The translations under genes and the position numbers were made by a program. Positions 9,452 to 19,531 of a DNA stretch of 64,000 nt are shown in pieces. Numbering within the stretch: position 1 is the first letter of the stretch; every line of letters starts with the position of its first letter. The notes under the pieces were generated by a model. It made no database searches and had not been told where the DNA came from. It saw only the letters and a list, made by a program, of their open reading frames with translations. The DNA lies in contig NZ_CP092417.1 of NCBI RefSeq assembly GCF_023716865.1, positions 164,001 through 228,000 of the forward strand, read 5' to 3'. This DNA is from Endozoicomonas sp. SCSIO W0465 (lineage in GTDB: Bacteria; Pseudomonadota; Gammaproteobacteria; Pseudomonadales; Endozoicomonadaceae).

Positions 9452-12400
9452 TTGACCACGGTTGCAGAGGATGTAGAGAACCATTTCCAGCAGTGGGTGG
9501 ATGCCGAAGCCCAGCTGAAAACACTGCGAGATGAACGACAATCACTGTTTGATACTGACAAGCACCGGTTCTACCGTCAGGTACCTAATGCGCCCCTGAA
9601 AGAGAGCTGGCCCAACCTGGTGATGAAACGGATGATTCGCCACGCGGCCGAAAACGGCTTTGACCGGATCGCCTGGAGCAGTGCGGCACAGCAGGTGGAA
9701 CGGTATCCGAGTCTCGGGCAGGTGGTAGAGCAGATGAAGGTATCCCCCCAGTTTACCCACGAAGGCAGACTGACTCATGTCTCCTTAACGATCAAAAACC
9801 GGAACGGCAGCAACCGCAGAGAGCACATTGCGGAGGAGCGGCTGGACGCTTACGTGGGTCAGCGTCTAGGGGCAAAAATACGGGAGGACAGCCACTCCGT
9901 TTATGAATCCCTGAAAGAGGAGCGCAGCCAATGGTCCACTGAGCAGGATAACGACGATCAACAGAACCGCTGGTTTATCCGCGATACTAACGGTGAGGCA
10001 TTGCATTCATCGGATGGCTCTCTGCTCTATTACGACTCACGGGATAAGGCTGATCAGGATCTTGACCGGATGGTCTTCGCCGAGCACAGCTCCGACTTTA
10101 CTCTGGAGAACTTGGATGAGGTCATCGGTGATAGCGGCGCCAGGGGCATGAAAGAGTTCTACGACAAGCGCCTGGCCAACTACATGAAGAAGTACACCAA
10201 AAAGTGGGGAGCCAAACTGGAGCCCGTTGAGATTAACTTCAATGGCTCTCAATACCCTTACGACACCAAACCCGATACGGTGTGGTCGGTGACCGTTACC
10301 GACAAGATGAAAGAGTCTGTTCTGAAGGATGGCCAGCCCCTCTTTGCACTGAAAAAGGATGCCTTGAAGAACAAAAAACAGGGTAAGTCTCAGGATAAGA
10401 AACTCAAGCCAGATGATGCTCCCCGCTACGCTCTGAAAGACCTCCCCGACGATGTGCAGTCCGTGATCAACGACATCCACGGCGGCATTACCCCAAAGCT
10501 ATGGCACGACCGGTTGCGGGAGTGGTGGGAGGGCAAACCGCTGAAAGAGCATATCAAGCGGGGATTGCTTCATATCAATCAGGGCGTATTCACCGATGCC
10601 GCCATTATCGAACAGCAGGAGAAGCTGCTGAACGATGGCAAGCTGATGGATGCAACGGTGTCTGCCAGCAAAGCGGTTTACCTGGCCCGCAATCTGGACA
10701 ACGTGACCGATGCCACCTTTCATAAAGGCACCCCGATGCTGAAAGAGGGCAGCATTGTCATCAAGCCGGGCAGCAAAGGATTGTTTGAACTGCTGAAGCC
10801 AGTCACCGAGCGTGATGAGCTGGCCATCTGGGAGGTTTACGAAGGCAGCCACCGTGCGCAGCGAATTATGGAGGAAGACAAGGCGGCCAGGGTCAAAGGC
10901 AATCAGTTGCTGGCTCAGGGGCAGGCCATGAAAGATATGCTGGATGCCACGGCGCCGGATGAGTATCAGGGCGGTCGCTCGGCTTGGAATCGTGACCGCA
11001 GGCAGATGGAAAAAGACCTGAAGCTGGGCAAGGCACTGAGTCAGCAGAATAGGGAGAACCTGTACGATCAGCAACGGATCGACACCATTCAGAACTGGGT
11101 GCATACCCAGCCGGAACTGGCCAAGCGGTTCAAGCAGGTGATGGACGATTACCAGCAGCACAACCGTGACCTGCTGGACTTTATGGAAGACGCCGGCACC
11201 CTCGACCGGGAGCAGCGCAAGCTGTTTGATACCGGCGACTACATCCCGTTCAACCGGATACACGACCTGGAATACCAGGAAGAAAACCAGCGATTCCTAC
11301 GGCCGAAAAAAGGACTCGGCGGACAAACCTCCGGTATTCAACGGTTAAAAGGTGGGGTGGAAAAGATCGCGCCACTGGAAGCGATGGTGCGCAATACCCG
11401 TTCCATGCTCGATGCGGCCCTGAAGAATATCGCCCAGCAACGGGTCATCGATAACGCCCTGCAACTGGGAGCCGTGGAGAAAATTGAGAGTGCAATTACC
11501 TTTACCGACGACGATGTAAAGGCAGCTCTTCAGGGGATCGACGTCAGTACCGACCTCACACCAGCGCAATTAAGAGGCTGGAAGTCGCTGATGGCGAAGT
11601 ACGAAACCCTGAAAGGCACCACCAGTGTCTCACGGGGTGGCAAGCTGGAAACCTACGCGGTGGATGATCCATTGCTGCTGGCCTCCATTCATGACATCGG
11701 GCCGGAGCTGCACAGCGGCTTTATGAAACTGGTGGGCATTCCCAGCCAAATAGTCCGGCGCGGTGTCACGGCGATGCCTGCTTACTGGTTCCGCAACCTG
11801 ATCCGGGATACGCTCTCGACGGCAGTGCATATTGCCCCGGAGGTCAACGGCAAGGTCGTAGGCATGAACCCGCTGGCCGGTGCCATCCGTGGTTTCAGAA
11901 AATCCCTGGATGAGGATGACTCCCTGTGGGCGATGAAAATGGCCGGAGGCAGCAGTAGCAGTGGTCACTACCGGAGCAACTACAACAACATCCGTAAGAA
12001 GCTCTCCCCAACGGCACAGAAGCGCATTCTGAGCACGCCCGGCAAACTGATCGACTTCTGGGACAGCATTGGCGCCCGGTTCGAGGACTCCAACCGGCTC
12101 CACGTTTTTGAACGAGTAAAGGAGGAAGGCGGGTCTACGGCGGAAGCCGCCTATCAATCCCTGGATGTCATGAACTTTACCCGAAAGGGGCAGTGGGGCA
12201 TTGTTCGTTTTCTGACCCAATCCATCCAGTTCACCAACAGTTTGCTTCAGGGGGTTAACCGGATGTGGCGGGGCGTGAAGCCCGGTGATGAACTGCACTG
12301 GAGCGCCTTTTCTGGTGAGGTGCTGACGCGGGGGCTGATGTACGGCTTTGCCTCCTGGCTGCTGGTGCGACTGTTTGAAGACGATGATCGCTACAAGGAA

Positions 12401-13285
12401 CTCAGCACCGACGAAAAGGTGGCCTACCACCACTTCTGGATCGGTGACGGAGAAGACGGCCACTTCCGAATCCCCAAACCGTTCGAGGTAGGGCATATCT
12501 TTGCCACCATCCCGGAGTTCCTGTGGCAGGGCATGATGGGCCATGAGGATGCCAAGTGGACAAAGGATGCCATGCTGACTCTGGGAATGGCGATGTTCAA
12601 TCTGGAATCCACACCTATACCGCAGTTCATCAAACCGATCTGGGAAGTGGGTGAGAACCGCGACCGTTTCCGTAACCGGGATATTGTGCCCATGAGCTTG
12701 CAGCACCTGAAGCCGGAAGCCCAGTACGATCCGTACACCAGTGAGACGCTAAAGGAACTGGTGCAGTACCTTCCCGAAGGCGCACCGGAGTGGATGCGCT
12801 CCCCGAAAAAACTGAAGCACCTGCTGAAAGGCTATTTCAATGCCTTTGCCACAGGAACGCTGGCGGTGACCGATGAGGTTACCCGACACCTGACCGGAGA
12901 CGGGGAAAAGCCCGCATGGAACAAACAGGACTACCCAGTGGTCGGTTCCTTCTTTGGTGATCGCATCAAAGGCAGCACCCGTTACACCAACGAGCTGTAT
13001 GAGATGAACAAGGAGGTGAATGCCATTGCATCGTCCATCAAGCACTATCAGGAAACCGGGGAAGCCCAGAGGGCGAAGGAGATGGAACAGTCGGCCAGTG
13101 TCAAACTGAAAAACAAGGCCGGGCTCAATAAGGCCAGCCGGGAGATCAGCAAGCTGCGCAGGGAAGTCCGCAAAGTGATGGAAGACCGAAACATGGATCG
13201 AGACACCAAGCGGGAACGGCTCGACCGGCTGAACCAGAAGATCAACCAGGTCGCCACTAATGCAGTGAAGCGCTATCAGAAATAA
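9110..13285 (+). pseudogene. Giant phage polyvalent protein, C-terminal part (LPD38-like)
   Basis: The frame is open from base 9110, just after the amber codon, to TAA 13283-13285. The first possible start without homology support is a TTG at 9452 (1277 residues from there), so independent translation is doubtful. Content in order: the NVLAHVR/EVQSDWH segment, a long coiled coil, a polyvalent-associated module with FDRIAWSSAAQQVERY, a helical middle region (LLKPVTERDELAIWEVYEG), and an LPD38-like alpha-helical region centred on 11780-12600 (AYWFRNLIRDTLSTAVH, RLFEDDDRYKELSTDEK). A basic coiled-coil tail closes the protein. The part follows the N-terminal portion directly, and the two are taken as one ancestral gene. 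Base composition matches the upstream part. Confidence 0.75.
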
Positions 13286-13559
13286 AAAGCAGCATCCGTT
13301 TCGATGGAGACCATCCAAATATAAGGTCTACGGCGCACGTTTTTACATATCAGTACCAATGTACCGATTTCAGGCAAGACAAAATTCTCTACATAAATCC
13401 GCAGAGAGTTTTTGTTCTGGGAAAGAAAAAAAACAGACAACTATCTGGGGGACAGGAATCAGCAAAAATTTTGAGACTGACTGAATTATCAGGATGTGGT
13501 GTCTGAGGCTTAATCCGTATTTAACGAAGACGTCATGCAGATCCAGTTCTTTTTAGAAT
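13286..13559. other. Intergenic region at the end of the phage-type block
   Basis: There is no coding frame worth calling. A short AT-rich stretch contains a weak inverted repeat (TCTCT ... AGAGA followed by five T, near 13387-13413) that could end transcription of the giant gene, but the stem is only about five base pairs. No attachment-site core or tRNA fragment was recognised here. Confidence 0.35.
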
Positions 13560-13949
13560 TCAGTTCGGTGCAATAATAACCGGCTCATTTCCAGGGAATT
13601 CCTGCTGGTTAATGTGATTTAAAAGTGACTCATTCATCTTACTCCCAAGACAGAACTGATTTTTTCTGGGGAAAACAGTGAAGAGTGGTGATGAATCCCC
13701 CTCACAACTGATGGCGATAAAGTCAATGCCTGGAGCATTAAAGCAACGCGCATCAGGATCAGAGTCGGCTTCATCAATTTGCGGGATTTCCCTGACGCAG
13801 GGTTCCACTTTGAGAGTGATTGAAAAAGAACCGCTGGAGGTTGAACCAAGTGCTCCCTGTTTAGTGACGGCCAATGCATCAGACGCAGCGGAAGTGGTAA
13901 TACCAACAAAAAAAGCAAGCGCTAACAAAGTATTTATTTTTTTGTACAT
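13560..13949 (-). CDS. Small secreted hypothetical protein with signal peptide
   Basis: This 129-residue protein starts at ATG 13949 with an AAGGATAA site 6-13 bases upstream on the minus strand. Residues 1-27 form a typical Sec signal peptide: a KK pair, a hydrophobic core LLALAFFVGI, and a likely cut after ALA. The mature part is acidic (EADSDPDAR) and has four Cys, consistent with a periplasmic or exported protein with disulfides. No family is recognised. The stretch VTKQGALGSTSSGSFSITL resembles secreted beta-rich proteins, but that is impression only. It faces the phage-type block convergently, so it probably belongs to the flanking accessory region. Confidence 0.65.
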   Translation of the reverse strand: MYKKINTLLALAFFVGITTSAASDALAVTKQGALGSTSSGSFSITLKVEPCVREIPQIDEADSDPDARCFNAPGIDFIAISCEGDSSPLFTVFPRKNQFCLGSKMNESLLNHINQQEFPGNEPVIIAPN

Positions 13950-14016
13950 AGTCGCTTATCCTTAAACGGTTTTACTTACTCGGAAATTAATCAGGTTGTC
14001 TGGAATTGCTTCTTGA

Positions 14017-14502
14017 TCATGATTCAAGCTCTTCCACATATTTTTTATAGGCAAATATCCGTCTCAGACGTGGGCTTTTGGTGAGTCGTTTAAACCAGAA
14101 GTCGACCCACTGCTCTGGTGATTCATTGTCAGTAATACTTCCTTCCCATACCGGCAAGTAGTCCACCACTCTGGGCTGGTCTTTGTCATCGAGCACGGTA
14201 AACAGAATGCTGGCATCGGCCACCCGGCCTTCGTCGGTCACTCTTCGCTTCATGTAAAAGACCATGTCGAGGGTAACTTGCCATAGGTGCTGACTGTTAT
14301 TCATCATGAGGTTAAAGCGGGCGGTATCGAAGGGGATGTGATCATTGGCTTTGAAGAAACATTGTGGCTCGAGCCAGGCAGGATATTTTCGAACGCACAG
14401 TCCGTGGATGGTATCGGGCCGGTGCTCAAACCACGATTTCAGCTGTAAGGACTGAGTCTGTAGCTGCTCAATTGCGGAAGTCGCAGTAATCGCCGGAACC
14501 AT
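14017..14502 (-). CDS. Hypothetical protein, 161 aa
   Basis: The protein is read from ATG 14502 because a strong GAGGGG site lies six bases upstream. The frame also extends to a GTG at 14538, which lacks such a site. It is soluble, with no signal peptide or membrane segment. It starts M-V-P-A-I-T-A-T and carries a central stretch with several Trp and Phe (PLWQVTLDMVFYMKRR-like region) and a basic C-terminus (FKRLTKSPRLRRIFAYKKYV). I do not recognise the family. It is transcribed in the same direction as the small secreted protein downstream, with a 67-base gap. Confidence 0.6.
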   Translation of the reverse strand: MVPAITATSAIEQLQTQSLQLKSWFEHRPDTIHGLCVRKYPAWLEPQCFFKANDHIPFDTARFNLMMNNSQHLWQVTLDMVFYMKRRVTDEGRVADASILFTVLDDKDQPRVVDYLPVWEGSITDNESPEQWVDFWFKRLTKSPRLRRIFAYKKYVEELES

Positions 14503-14538
14503 AAAGACCCCTCTGTCTGTTTTTTTGTTGTTATGCAC

Positions 14539-14832
14539 TGTCTTTTTTCAGCGAATACGCTAGCAACGGAGCATTCAAAACCCCTAGATGGTCATACACT
14601 AACGTTCAGAATTCTATTTTTCCGCAGAGTGTAAGCAAGCCTTTTCTGGCCTGAGCACTGAGAATATTGATTTTTGTCAATAGGGTGGCAAATACCTATT
14701 GGGTTAGTTGATCTTCCTCATGCTCATGGGTTAATTGTATTGACTGTACGCAATATTTAATACTCATTTTTTTGCGGAGTTTTGGACGAAAAAGCTGCCT
14801 GAGCAGCAGTCTCATGATGAGAGCGTTGTCGT
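14539..14832. other. Intergenic region between divergent genes
   Basis: AT-rich upstream region shared by the minus-strand gene ending its 5' side at 14502 and the plus-strand gene starting at 14833. It presumably holds both promoters. No operator, repeat or small ORF stood out. Confidence 0.4.
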
Positions 14833-15381
14833 ATGAAAAAGTCTGATAGTGTTATCAGCCCAATGAAGAGCGTACCTGACTGGTATCTCCGATTCAAAAT
14901 TCCCCAGGCCATTGGCAAGCGGGCAAGGTATCTGGTTATTTACCGCCGCTGGTTGGATCGTGCTGATCCTCATCACCATCTTTATCCCGTTACCACGAAA
15001 GACGGACAACGATTTATCCGACTCTGTGTGACCTGCAAACCGCTGAACATCAATATTCAGGATCAGTTTGTCTGCAGCGCCTGGCAAACAGAGGATCAGG
15101 CCTATGCACGGGCGATGGCTCACCGACAAACCCTGCCGGATGAGCTGTTCTGTATGAGAAAACGCTCCGAGCCCGAGGTGCCGGGTGTTTATTGCTATCC
15201 GATGCTTGGCTACAAGGGCGATGTTTCTACCGGCGTCAAGCGGCTGTACTGTTGTTTCTCATTTGCCCGCTATACACCGTCTGAAGCTTACGACCGTGCG
15301 GTGAAAAGTGTGTTTGATGCGAAAGGCATTGACTACCCAAAGTCACTGTTCAAATCGCTGGAGGCCCAGTGTCATGGATGA
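14833..15381 (+). CDS. Hypothetical protein of the AP2-like accessory family
   Basis: This 182-residue protein starts at ATG 14833 with GATGAGAG upstream. Its second half aligns by eye with the AP2-like protein at 38613: the pattern A-x3-A-x-A-x-R-x2-LP, then V-x-GV, then F-S-x-A-x-Y-x3-EAY-D-x-AV is shared by both. AP2/ERF-type domains in bacteria are small DNA-binding modules, often in mobile elements. Direct evidence here is only this shared spacing. It is followed, with a 7-base overlap, by a broken member of the WNR family and then by an intact one, so it belongs to the first of three loci carrying these small families. Confidence 0.6.
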   Translation: MKKSDSVISPMKSVPDWYLRFKIPQAIGKRARYLVIYRRWLDRADPHHHLYPVTTKDGQRFIRLCVTCKPLNINIQDQFVCSAWQTEDQAYARAMAHRQTLPDELFCMRKRSEPEVPGVYCYPMLGYKGDVSTGVKRLYCCFSFARYTPSEAYDRAVKSVFDAKGIDYPKSLFKSLEAQCHG

Positions 15382-15826
15382 TTCGGCGGCATTTTTTCAA
15401 GCGTTGGTTGAGCAGGTCGAGCTACCGACCTGGCTGGCAAACCGGTTCGGCACATAGAATGACCTGTTTACCTGTATTTTTGAGGCATCAGCGCAGGATC
15501 GGTATGACCTGTATGCATACTGGCCGCTCGAAGTGATGGCCATTCTCAAGTGGGAAGCAACGCTTGAGCAGCGTGATCGGGTGGGAGCCGAACTGTTTGG
15601 CTTTCTTTACTGCCTGGATGATGAGCATGCTCCTGCAACCAGTCGGGAAGTGCAGTTACTTCAGGCGATCGAGCAGTGGAACCGGATTGATGACACGAGG
15701 GGTGCCCGTTCAGCGTGTGGCAGGCCTATCTGAAGACGTGGGCAGAGATGACGCATCAGATGTATTCAATTGCCCGGATAAAGGGGGGAATAGCCAATGA
15801 AGAAAACTAAAACCACCACACTGGAA
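15375..15826 (+). pseudogene. Broken WNR-family small protein gene
   Basis: ATG 15375 overlaps the upstream stop. The frame reads MDDSAAFFQALVEQVELP and hits TAG at 15456, then stays open through Y-W-P-L-E-V-M-A-I-L-K-W-E and LFGFLYCLDDEHAPATSREV to EQWNRIDDTRG. After that, family similarity (P-F-S-V-W-Q-A-Y-L-K-T-W-A-E-M) continues in another frame until TAA near 15810. So one amber codon and one frameshift near 15705 interrupt it. The intact relatives at 15797 and 37955 share the signature Q/E-W-N-R-x(5-9)-DP-x3-W/C-L-x-Y. Function is unknown. Confidence 0.6.
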
Positions 15827-16030
15827 GCGGACAGGGATCATTATGAACCGATGGACAGTAACCTTTTCGGGTATTTGTCGATTCTGGATGACCCGGATTT
15901 GTCGTACTCGACCCGACAGGCACGAATCCGGAGTGGTGTTCATCAGTGGAATCGTCATATGTCGGAACGGAGGGATCCTGCACAGACCTGTCTGAACTAC
16001 TACCAACACAAAAAACGGCGTCTTACCTGA
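15797..16030 (+). CDS. WNR-family small hypothetical protein, 77 aa
   Basis: It starts at ATG 15797, overlapping the tail of the preceding broken relative. The core reads LFGYLSILDDPDLSYSTRQA then VHQWNRHMSERRDPAQTCLN, matching the broken copy just upstream (LFGFLYCLDDEHAPATSREV ... EQWNR) and the 63-residue protein at 37955 (EEWNRLFKTKYDPYDTWLAY). The C-terminus is basic (QHKKRRLT). No known domain is recognised. Being small, soluble and repeated beside AP2-like and PGYV-family genes suggests a shared accessory or phage-related role, but this is inference. Confidence 0.65.
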   Translation: MKKTKTTTLEADRDHYEPMDSNLFGYLSILDDPDLSYSTRQARIRSGVHQWNRHMSERRDPAQTCLNYYQHKKRRLT

Positions 16031-16461
16031 GCCTGACTGGATAGCATGCTGTCAATTGTTGATCGGTTCCATGGTGTGATGATCAGGATGGATTTCGAAT
16101 AAGGCTCTTATTGGATTACAGACTGTTCCCAGATTGAACCTGGCTGAAGCACTTATCATTAAAGGCTCTCAGAGCTTTGCTCGGCAATTTGCCCTCAAGC
16201 CTTACATTGCGTGGTCCACATCCAATTTTCACTGCAGAGCAGTTCGGAAATCAAATAGAGCCTCGAATAATTGACAGGCAGGCGGACCAGTGGAGGATTG
16301 ACCGGACAGAATGCGAGTTGGTCAGTAAGACCTCCTGTCCCTGAAAACGTTGATTACAATGATGAGTAGGGATCGATTTGCTGTATTAGATGAGATAGCT
16401 GTACGTTCTAATTAAATTCGATGATCAGGAACTGGCTTTCATAAGGTAATACAGGTGTATC
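16031..16461. other. Non-coding stretch holding MITE copy 1
   Basis: Apart from the 160-bp MITE at 16103-16262 and its target duplications, no gene is supported between the WNR-family gene and the small ORF at 16462. Confidence 0.5.
16103..16262. mobile_element. MITE copy 1 (160 bp, GGCTCT ends)
   Basis: The element starts GGCTCTTATTGGATTACAG and ends ATAGAGCC, with inverted ends, and has an 8-bp target duplication TCGAATAA at 16095-16102 and 16263-16270. It has no coding capacity. Ends beginning GGCTCT together with an 8-bp duplication are the hallmark of ISL3-family elements, so it is probably mobilised by an ISL3-type transposase elsewhere in the genome. Related copies are at 22255, 53698, 57033 and 59049. 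Confidence 0.85.
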
Positions 16462-16653
16462 ATGATTGATCTTGATATTGAAACTCCCTCCAAAAAACAG
16501 CAGTGCAAACAACTGATGCTGGACATTTTCGGACCAAAATGCGCCGCAAGGGTAGATGAGATGACCGAGGCAGAGTGCGTGGATAAGTGCAAGGAGAAGG
16601 TTCGGTCGTTACTAGGTGATCATGCCATCAGGCGGTTTGAATGCCTCAGTTAA
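16462..16653 (+). CDS. Small hypothetical protein, 63 aa
   Basis: It starts at ATG 16462 with a modest ACAGGTG element upstream. The sequence is charged, begins M-I-D-L-D-I-E-T, and has four Cys (positions about 15, 26, 39 and 43, plus one near the end) in a helical, Lys/Glu-rich background (EMTEAECVDKCKEKVRSLL). It could be a small metal-binding or structural protein. No family is recognised and the short length leaves real doubt. The nested IS1595/IS66 complex begins 22 bases after its stop. Confidence 0.45.
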   Translation: MIDLDIETPSKKQQCKQLMLDIFGPKCAARVDEMTEAECVDKCKEKVRSLLGDHAIRRFECLS

Positions 16654-16777
16654 GCAGGCTGGAGCGATTGTTTTTCCTGATTACCACTGATCGTACGTCA
16701 TGACACAGGGAAAGATAATTTAAGAATATACGTGCAGCTTTTCATTCTTTATGTCTATAACCCGGTAAAGAAATAAT

Positions 16778-18384
16778 GTAACTATTCAGCACTGAGCAAA
16801 GGCATATTACAGTAATTCCGAACAGCTCTATGAAGTGATTGATATATGTCCATTCCCTGTTTTCTGGCAGACGACAAATAGCTGCGAATCCGTGCAAACA
16901 TAGAACCACCGTCTGCACTCCTGAAGCAGCCTGAGATTTTCTGCTTTAACTTGGCCATTCGAACATCCCGCTCACTGCCATTGTTATCGAAGGGAATGGT
17001 AAAATCTGACATGAAGCGCAGTGTCTCAGCCTTGAACTCAGTGAGTCGTTTGAAGAGATTGTAAGCTTTAGTATTCTTGACTTTCTTGCGCTTAAGCTCC
17101 TCTCGTTGCTTCTCCATATAGACGACTTCTTTCATTAGAGCCCGCTGAAGCAACCGGTCATAAATCTTCTCGATTCGTTCACAGACAACACTTGGCATCT
17201 GTAGCATACCTATGGTCTTAAAGCCCTTGCAGTAATGCCAGGAAAGCCTCAGTAGCTTCATCAATCGCAACGCCAGTTGATTGCTGTCCCTATCAACAAC
17301 ACCCAAAAGCTCCCTCAGGTGATGGGCATTGCAAAGTACGTGAGTTGCCGCATATGCAAAATAGGATTTCCAATGATCATGAACCAGAACGCCTGCAAAT
17401 GTTAGCAGTATGCCCATCGTGTCCATGGCCTCACGACCTCGCTTTTCAGACAAGTAGTAGAGCGTCCATTGTTCATCCCGCATAACGTGTAGCCAGTGCA
17501 AAGAGCCCTCGGCCCGCATACCCGTTTCATCGGCTCCGGCAACAGACGATTCCCGCAAGGCGTCACGAATAACCTCTTCAGTAGAAGCCAGATTTTCATA
17601 GGTTCTGGCCACAAAATTGGCGACAGTGCCTGCACTTACACTCATTTTATAGAGAGTATTAAAATACTCTGACACGCGCTTAAAAGGCAGGAAATGGTAT
17701 TGGTTAAGATAGACGGCCATAGCCTGTGTGGCTGAGCCATATTGTGCGGCAGCGGTAACACCTTCCGGGAATTCAGCCTGATTCCGACAACCACAAGTGC
17801 AGATTTTTACTTCAGCTCTATGGGCCGTTACTTCAAATTCACCCGGTCTCCCTGGTTCAAACACCTGTCGTTCAATATATTTGACCGGCTCACTATCAAG
17901 AAGAGACGCCTGACATTTATTGCATTCTTTAACCGGAAGGTACTCAATATAGTCAGGGATATCGACCTGTTTAAGACAAGTGCCCTGATGCCCTTTCTTT
18001 CCACCGGCTTTATTACCAGAAGACTGTCTCAGACTTTTAGGATTGGGTTTTTCATCCGATGGATCGGTACCTTTATCTGCGGAAAGGTCGTCAGAATGAT
18101 CTGGAGAATTACTGTTTTTACAAGGTTTTTGATAACCATCAGACGATGGCGGCTTGCTGCTGTTTTGACTGTTCTTGCCAACCTTTTCTTCCAATTCTCG
18201 ACATCGCTCTTCCAGACAGGCAACTCTCATCCGCAGCTCTGCATTCTCTTTCAAGAGAATCTCAGCCGACATAGTTGCGGGTAGTTCTGGAATCATGCTG
18301 GCGAATATTGTGGAAAAATGGTGCTTAAGAGGATGTATAAAAATCAGAAAATTCCAGATTTATGTGGGGGTGCTGAACAGTTAC
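16778..18384 (-). mobile_element. IS66-family element, copy A (1607 bp)
   Basis: Ends are GTAACTATTCAGCAC and, inverted, GTAACTGTTCAGCACC. The 8-bp target duplication GAAATAAT flanks it (16770-16777, 18385-18392). It is one base shorter than the 1608-bp copies B-F (a G is missing in the leader near 18329). It lacks the tnpA and tnpB accessory genes of classical IS66 and carries a single transposase gene. It sits inside the IS1595-type element. Confidence 0.95.
16782..18296 (-). CDS. IS66-family transposase (copy A)
   Basis: The 504-residue DDE transposase catalyses cut-and-paste movement of its element. An N-terminal coiled coil (residues about 12-40, LLKENAELRMRVACLEERCR) precedes a Ser/Asn-rich linker and a zinc-binding segment (C-N-K-C ... 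C-T-C-G-C, about 125-175), as usual for IS66 TnpC. The catalytic core contains GADETGMR (about 255) for the first Asp, VHDHWKSY (about 305) for the second, and NNGSERDVRMAKLKQKISG (about 445) for the Glu. The start at ATG 18296 lies 88 bases inside the element. The protein is identical by eye to copies B-E, which points to recent spread. TnpA and TnpB are absent, as in the single-ORF IS66 subgroup. Confidence 0.95.
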   Translation of the reverse strand: MIPELPATMSAEILLKENAELRMRVACLEERCRELEEKVGKNSQNSSKPPSSDGYQKPCKNSNSPDHSDDLSADKGTDPSDEKPNPKSLRQSSGNKAGGKKGHQGTCLKQVDIPDYIEYLPVKECNKCQASLLDSEPVKYIERQVFEPGRPGEFEVTAHRAEVKICTCGCRNQAEFPEGVTAAAQYGSATQAMAVYLNQYHFLPFKRVSEYFNTLYKMSVSAGTVANFVARTYENLASTEEVIRDALRESSVAGADETGMRAEGSLHWLHVMRDEQWTLYYLSEKRGREAMDTMGILLTFAGVLVHDHWKSYFAYAATHVLCNAHHLRELLGVVDRDSNQLALRLMKLLRLSWHYCKGFKTIGMLQMPSVVCERIEKIYDRLLQRALMKEVVYMEKQREELKRKKVKNTKAYNLFKRLTEFKAETLRFMSDFTIPFDNNGSERDVRMAKLKQKISGCFRSADGGSMFARIRSYLSSARKQGMDIYQSLHRAVRNYCNMPLLSAE

Positions 18385-18555
18385 GAAATAATAGAACCTC
18401 TCCAGTATTACCGGTGGAGCAGGCATCATGACGGCTTGTTCTCCAGATTATCAACTAAATTCGGTTTCATAACCGCTCCGAACAAGCAAGACCCACATCA
18501 TCATTCGAAATAATGATATTAATACGTCAACTGACTTTCAATTATCGGTTGATGG

Positions 18556-19531
18556 CTAACCCGGTTTCCACTGGACGTCTGGCAGTTTGAGAAGTCGATC
18601 CGGCATCGGTGCTGTATTGACTGCAGCCCGACCTAGCCTTGAGATCATTGAAGGCATATCAAAACGCCGGTTAAACCGATAGTTGAACTCTGATAGATAA
18701 CGGCCCAGATGCTTGGGGTCGAGCTTATGGTAAGTACCGGTAATCGCTGTTTTCACGTTTCCAGCATGGTATTTACCCAGGTGAACAACTCATTCTCCAT
18801 GGATGCATGCCCACCACCGGTAATGATGGCTGTGTGCTGGCATCCGGCATCTTCAATACCCCGGAAACAGGACAAGCCATCGCTGACGGCCCGGACACCC
18901 TTTTTTCAGGGCATGTTCTGCCCACTCCTGAATGGTTTTTCGCCGGAAGTTATCAACGGCATTGAACTTCATGTAGATAGGGTGGTTATCAGCATCTGTC
19001 TGAACTGCGGCCACGAAGGGGCTTTGTTCTCTGAGCCTCTGCCCCGGCGGCCTCCGTGGCGCTCTCCGCCCCAATAGGCGTCATCAATCTGAACAAAACC
19101 ACTCAACTGCCAGCTGTTATCTCTTTCCATCATGACCTGCATGAGTTTGTGTTTCATGCGCAATGCGGCATTGTAGGAAATGCCAAGTTGTCGATGAAAG
19201 CGTCCAGGCAAGAAATCCCCGCTTTATTCTGGGTGGTGACGAGATAGATACCCAGAAACCAGGTAGCTAGAGGCAGCTTTGTTGAGTCAAAGATAGTGTT
19301 ACTGGTAAGCGAGGTTTGGCAACGGCAGCAATTGCACTGGAATTCAGCTTTCCGGTGAAGCTTGCAGAAACTGCGGGAGCCACACTTCGGGCATTGGAAG
19401 CCATCTGGCCAGCGCCAAGAGGACAGCGCGTTCTCACACTGCTCTTCACTGCCGTAATTAGCCAGAAATTGCATAATGCCAAGGCCTTTTTGGAACTGAA
19501 TGGTGTTTTTACACATCAGTTTTACCTCCAA
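18556..19531 (-). pseudogene. IS1595-type transposase, group A copy 1, multiply frameshifted
   Basis: Compared with the intact 323-residue copy at 27501-28472, this version differs by single- or few-base indels and by almost no substitutions. Differences include one C lost near 18773, an extra T in the run near 18901, one G lost near 19019, and extra bases near 19193-19235 (GAAAGCGTCC versus GAAGCGTC, and a duplicated GGT). Zn-ribbon Cys residues and the IDDAYWGGE motif are still readable in pieces. It cannot make a full transposase as sequenced. Confidence 0.85.

Noticed and set aside
17742..18284. 180-codon frame opposite each IS66 transposase
   Set aside because: It recurs only because the IS66 copies are identical. 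It is rich in Phe/Ile/Arg from antisense reading and has no ribosome site.
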